Positions 60,854 to 64,000 of a stretch of DNA of 64,000 nucleotides are shown piece after piece. Positions within the stretch are counted from its first letter, which is position 1; every line of letters starts with the position of its first letter. The position numbers and the translations under genes were made by a program. The notes beneath the pieces are model-generated. The model worked only from the letters and a program-made list of their open reading frames with translations. It did no database searches and was not told the DNA's origin. Origin of the DNA: Chryseobacterium sp. GVT01B (GTDB lineage: Bacteria; Bacteroidota; Bacteroidia; Flavobacteriales; Weeksellaceae); contig NZ_JAHXYI010000001.1 in NCBI RefSeq assembly GCF_019970045.1, forward strand, positions 62,001 through 126,000, in the 5' to 3' direction.

Positions 60854-61549
60854 CTATTTAATTTCAAAATAAAAACCCTGCTCTTCAAGCTCTTTATACT
60901 TTTCTTTATTGAAAGTAAAAAGCTTTCCGGGTCTTCCGCTGCCTTCTTTTTTAACATTATTGGTTTCATTCAGAAGTCCGTAGCTCATGATTTTCTTACG
61001 GAAATTCCTTCTGTCGATTTCCTGTCCAACAATCGTTTTATACAGGTTTTCAAGGTCTGAAAAGGGAAATTCTTCATTGAGAAGATTGAAGCCGATCGGC
61101 TGGTATTGAATTTTGGTACGAAGTCTTTTTAACGCAGTCTCAATGATTGTTTTGTGGTCAAATGCCACTGAAGGAAGTTTATTAATACTAAACCATTGTG
61201 CATCTTCCGCATCAGAGTCTGCAAACAGTTCATGATATGATGGATTCACAAGGCCCAGATAAGCTATAGAAACGACCCTATTTCTCGGATCACGACCCAG
61301 ATTACCAAAGGTATAGAGTTGTTCCAGAAAATCAGGCTTTATGCCTGCTTCTTCATAGAGTTCCCTTTTTACTGCGTCATCTACACTTTCATCATCAAGA
61401 ACAAGTCCTCCGGGCAGTGCCCAGCCGCCTTTAAAAGGTTCAATGTTTCTTTTAATCAGAAGGATTTGAAGATCTTTTTTATCAAAATATCCGAAAATAA
61501 CGGCATCTACAGCCACTTTTATATCCTGTAATTTTTTTGGAGACTCCAT
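60854..61549 (-). CDS. Nudix-winged-helix regulator of the NrtR type
   Basis: Protein of 231 aa. An N-terminal Nudix domain (about 10-150) has a complete Nudix box GGLVLDDESVDDAVKRELYEEAGI (about 48-71, G-x5-E-x7-R-E-x2-E-E-x-G). A C-terminal winged helix (about 155-228) contains RRNFRKKIMSYGLL and EGSGRPGKLFTFN. NrtR proteins bind ADP-ribose products and repress NAD genes. An intact Nudix box suggests hydrolase activity as well. An operator-like palindrome lies 8 bp before its start, and matching copies occur in the island downstream, so it is the likely island regulator and is autoregulated. Confidence 0.92.
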   Translation of the reverse strand: MESPKKLQDIKVAVDAVIFGYFDKKDLQILLIKRNIEPFKGGWALPGGLVLDDESVDDAVKRELYEEAGIKPDFLEQLYTFGNLGRDPRNRVVSIAYLGLVNPSYHELFADSDAEDAQWFSINKLPSVAFDHKTIIETALKRLRTKIQYQPIGFNLLNEEFPFSDLENLYKTIVGQEIDRRNFRKKIMSYGLLNETNNVKKEGSGRPGKLFTFNKEKYKELEEQGFYFEIK

Positions 61550-61556
61550 AAATTAA

Positions 61557-61577
61557 TTTGCGTTACGAATACACAAA
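61557..61577. promoter_or_regulatory. NrtR-type operator candidate 4, before the Nudix regulator gene
   Basis: TTTGCGT-N7-ACACAAA, 7-bp arms with one mismatch. On the minus strand its TTTGTGT arm starts within the -7 element TAACTTTG (61581-61574), as at the NADAR promoter. Confidence 0.75.
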
Positions 61578-61672
61578 GTTACGATTTATGCTCAAATTAA
61601 AAAATAATTTCGGTTATAATAAAAGTTCCTATCTTTAAGATATTATTCTAACCATCTTAAAACTAAATTATT

Positions 61673-62317
61673 ATGAAAAATGTATTAACAATTCTCACCA
61701 TTGCTTTTTTATTAACAGCATGTGAGAAAGAAAAAAAAACAGCGGCCAATGGTTCTGACAAAACAGATTCTACTGCAGCAAACTCTGAATGGAAACCTGT
61801 AGATTCTGCAACAGCTATGAAAAACTGGACGGAATATGCCACTCCCGGGGAAATGCAGAAAATGCTGGCAAAATCTGATGGGAACTGGAACGGAGAAACT
61901 ACCATGTGGATGGAAAATGGAGGAAAACCTATGGTAAGTAAATCCGAGGCTACTAATAAAATGATGTATGGCGGGCGTTATCAGATTACAAACCACAAAG
62001 GGAATTTTATGGGAATGCCTTTTGAAGGGATGAGCATTGTAGGATACGACAACGCAAAGAAAAAATTTGTCAGTACATGGATAGACAATATGGGAACCGG
62101 AATCATGCATAGCGAAGGAGACTGGAATGCTTCCACAAAATCAGTTGAATTTAAGGGAAAAATGACGGATCCTTCAAGACCTGGAAAGGATTGTGATTTC
62201 AGAGAAGTTTTCACATTTGTAGATGATAACAATCAAAAGCTGGAAATGTACGGCCCTGATTCCAAAACCGGAAAAGAATACAAAACAATGGAAATAAAGT
62301 ATACCCGTAAAAAATAA
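61673..62317 (+). CDS. DUF1579 family lipoprotein
   Basis: Protein of 214 aa. Lipoprotein signal with box LLTAC (Cys17) and a charged linker (EKEKKTAANGSDKTDSTAANS). A DUF1579 beta-barrel domain (about 55-212) contains SDGNWNGETTMWMENGGKP, YGGRYQITNHKGNFMGMPFEGMSIVGYDNAKKKFVSTWIDNMGTG as contiguous sequence, and SVEFKGKMTDP. The function is not known. It is divergent from the Nudix gene but is not preceded by an operator copy of its own. Confidence 0.88.
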   Translation: MKNVLTILTIAFLLTACEKEKKTAANGSDKTDSTAANSEWKPVDSATAMKNWTEYATPGEMQKMLAKSDGNWNGETTMWMENGGKPMVSKSEATNKMMYGGRYQITNHKGNFMGMPFEGMSIVGYDNAKKKFVSTWIDNMGTGIMHSEGDWNASTKSVEFKGKMTDPSRPGKDCDFREVFTFVDDNNQKLEMYGPDSKTGKEYKTMEIKYTRKK

Positions 62318-62328
62318 ATCAAGAAATA

Positions 62329-62358
62329 AAAAAACCGCTTCATCTGAAGCGGTTTTTA
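62329..62358. terminator. Bidirectional terminator
   Basis: AAAAACCGCTTCA and TGAAGCGGTTTTT form a long stem with a minimal loop, flanked by A- and T-runs, between the convergent lipoprotein and lepA genes. Confidence 0.88.
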
Positions 62359-62369
62359 TTTATAATGAA

Positions 62370-64000
62370 TTAGTCATTTAGCTTTAATACAGCCATGAAA
62401 GCTGATTGCGGTACTTCTACTCTACCAATCTGCTTCATTTTCTTCTTACCTTCTTTCTGTTTTTCCAATAGCTTACGCTTTCTGGAGATATCCCCACCAT
62501 AACATTTTGCGGTAACATCTTTTCTTAAGGCCTTAATAGTTTCTCTTGCGATTACTTTAGTCCCTAATGCCGCCTGAACAGCAATATCAAACTGTTGTCT
62601 CGGAATCAGCTCACGAAGCTTTTCACACATTCTTTTACCAATGTAATAAGCATTAGAATCGTGAATCAATGAAGACAATGCATCTACCATATCACCATTG
62701 ATCAGGATATCCATTTTTACAAGCTTGGAAGCTCTGAATCCGATCGGGTGATAGTCGAATGAAGCATATCCTTTTGAGATTGATTTTAATCTGTCATAGA
62801 AGTCGAAAACAACCTCAGCAAGTGGCATATTGAAAATCAATTCAACTCTTTCTGATGTCAGATAACTTTGGTTAACGATCTCACCTCTTTTTTCAATACA
62901 TAAAGTCATTACGGCTCCAACGAAATCAGATTTTGTAATGATTGAAGCCTTGATGAAAGGTTCTTCTACTCTATCCATCGTTGAAGGGTCCATCATTTCT
63001 GATGGGTTGTTGATCAGAATCGGAACTTCAGGTTCTTTTTTAGTATATCCAAAATAAGATACGTTCGGTACTGTAGTGATCACGTTCATATTGAACTCTC
63101 TGTCAAGACGTTCCTGAACAATTTCCATGTGAAGCATTCCTAAGAATCCGCAACGGAAACCAAAACCAAGAGCGGCAGAACTTTCCGGCTCAAAAACCAG
63201 AGAAGCATCGTTCAGTCTTAATTTTTCAAGGGAGAACCTCAGTTCTTCAAAATCCTCAGAATCAATCGGATAAATACCGGCAAATACCATTGGTTTTACT
63301 TCCTCAAATCCATCAATCGGACCATCAGCAGGTTTTTCAAAAGAAGTGATGGTATCACCTACTTTTACTTCACGGGCATCTTTAATCCCGGAAACCAGAT
63401 ATCCTACGTCTCCACATTGAATTGTTTTCTTTGGAACCTGCTTCAGTTTTAGTGTACCTACCTCATCAGCTCCATATTCTTTTCCGGTTGCAAAAAATTT
63501 AATCTTCTCGTTTTTAGAAATGCTTCCGTTTACTACTTTGAAATAGGCTTCAATTCCTCTGAACGGGTTGTATACCGAGTCAAAAATCAAAGCTTGAAGT
63601 GGTCCGTCAGGATTTCCTACCGGTGCAGGAATTCTTTCTACGATCTGCTCCAGAAGATGATGAACGCCTTCTCCTGTTTTCCCAGAAACTCTTAATACAT
63701 CTTCATATTCACATCCGATAAGATTCATAATTTCATCGGTTACTTCTTCAGGATTTGCAGACGGAAGGTCAATTTTATTCAGAATAGGAATAATTGTTAA
63801 ATCATTTTCCAATGCTAAATAAAGGTTACTGATGGTTTGTGCCTGAATACTCTGTGCAGCATCTACGATAAGAAGAGCACCTTCACAGGCAGCAATAGAA
63901 CGGGATACTTCATAAGAAAAGTCAACGTGTCCCGGTGTATCAATAAGGTTTAGAATATATTTTTCTCCTTTATACTCATAATCCATCTGGATGGCGTGTG
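62370..64000 (-). CDS. lepA: Elongation factor 4 (LepA), 3' part
   Basis: The gene runs off the right edge, and 543 codons are visible. The frame continues upstream of the internal Met at 63986 as H-A-I-Q-M, the family sequence after switch I. Visible parts include [15 protein letters not shown] (G3), NKID (G4), the domain II and EF-G-like domains with [27 protein letters not shown], and the LepA-specific C-terminal domain ending [18 protein letters not shown]. LepA is a ribosome-binding GTPase that acts in translation. Only the P-loop and switch I are missing, owing to the window border. Confidence 0.97.
   Translation of the reverse strand, partial: HAIQMDYEYKGEKYILNLIDTPGHVDFSYEVSRSIAACEGALLIVDAAQSIQAQTISNLYLALENDLTIIPILNKIDLPSANPEEVTDEIMNLIGCEYEDVLRVSGKTGEGVHHLLEQIVERIPAPVGNPDGPLQALIFDSVYNPFRGIEAYFKVVNGSISKNEKIKFFATGKEYGADEVGTLKLKQVPKKTIQCGDVGYLVSGIKDAREVKVGDTITSFEKPADGPIDGFEEVKPMVFAGIYPIDSEDFEELRFSLEKLRLNDASLVFEPESSAALGFGFRCGFLGMLHMEIVQERLDREFNMNVITTVPNVSYFGYTKKEPEVPILINNPSEMMDPSTMDRVEEPFIKASIITKSDFVGAVMTLCIEKRGEIVNQSYLTSERVELIFNMPLAEVVFDFYDRLKSISKGYASFDYHPIGFRASKLVKMDILINGDMVDALSSLIHDSNAYYIGKRMCEKLRELIPRQQFDIAVQAALGTKVIARETIKALRKDVTAKCYGGDISRKRKLLEKQKEGKKKMKQIGRVEVPQSAFMAVLKLND

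Overview
The window is chromosomal DNA of a Flavobacteriia member, most likely Chryseobacterium or a close relative. This is inferred from the low GC content, the TAnnTTTG promoter elements, the T9SS C-terminal sorting domains, GLPGLI, DUF4421 and DUF5690 family proteins, abundant TonB-dependent receptors and the FeoAB plus Cys-rich protein layout. No rRNA is present, so the species cannot be fixed.

Layout. Positions 1-3151: a probable UspA fragment, a histidine kinase/response regulator pair and an XRE-cupin regulator. 3723-11978: a phosphonate-use locus with a TonB receptor, DUF5690 transporter, FAD oxidoreductase, phosphonatase-like hydrolase and a secreted phosphodiesterase/LamG protein. 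12052-14377: GNAT, MocR-type regulator and a small unknown. 14583-29994: a signalling and peptide island (below). 30108-31595: a LolA-like secreted protein and five tRNAs in a partly duplicated Leu/Gly array. 31775-51577: mostly housekeeping and envelope genes (DUF3127, aat, EamA, TPR, oxidoreductase, Crp, glmM, DUF4421, feoAB, GLPGLI, DinB, TonB receptor, JmjC-like, T9SS protein, M14 peptidase). 51747-61549: a 14-gene ADP-ribose/NAD island. 61673-64000: a DUF1579 lipoprotein and the 3' part of lepA.

The best candidate for a new system is 15345-30045. A PAS-LuxR regulator is divergent from a LuxI/FeeM-like acyltransferase. Palindromes of the form CTACACT-N2-AGTGTAG lie upstream of three genes (a ThiF/E1-like enzyme, the acyltransferase and an outer-membrane barrel). 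In all three cases the proximal palindrome centre is exactly 30.5 bp from the first base of the -7 element. Downstream of the barrel come five nearly identical GG-leader lanthipeptide precursors, a terminator-like hairpin, two LanC-like proteins with complementary active-site losses, a luciferase-like monooxygenase, a LanB dehydratase and a C39-peptidase ABC exporter. It reads as an acyl-signal-controlled class I lanthipeptide locus.

The second highlight is the ADP-ribose island: KptA, ADP-ribosylglycohydrolase, Sir2, two macrodomains, a PARG-like protein, a possible ADP-ribosyltransferase-like protein, NADAR, an extra adenylosuccinate synthetase, a vWA protein and a prolyl-4-hydroxylase-like dioxygenase. 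It is headed by a Nudix-winged-helix (NrtR-type) regulator. Four matching operator-like palindromes (TTTGYGT-N7-ACRCWAA) occur at its internal and leading promoters.
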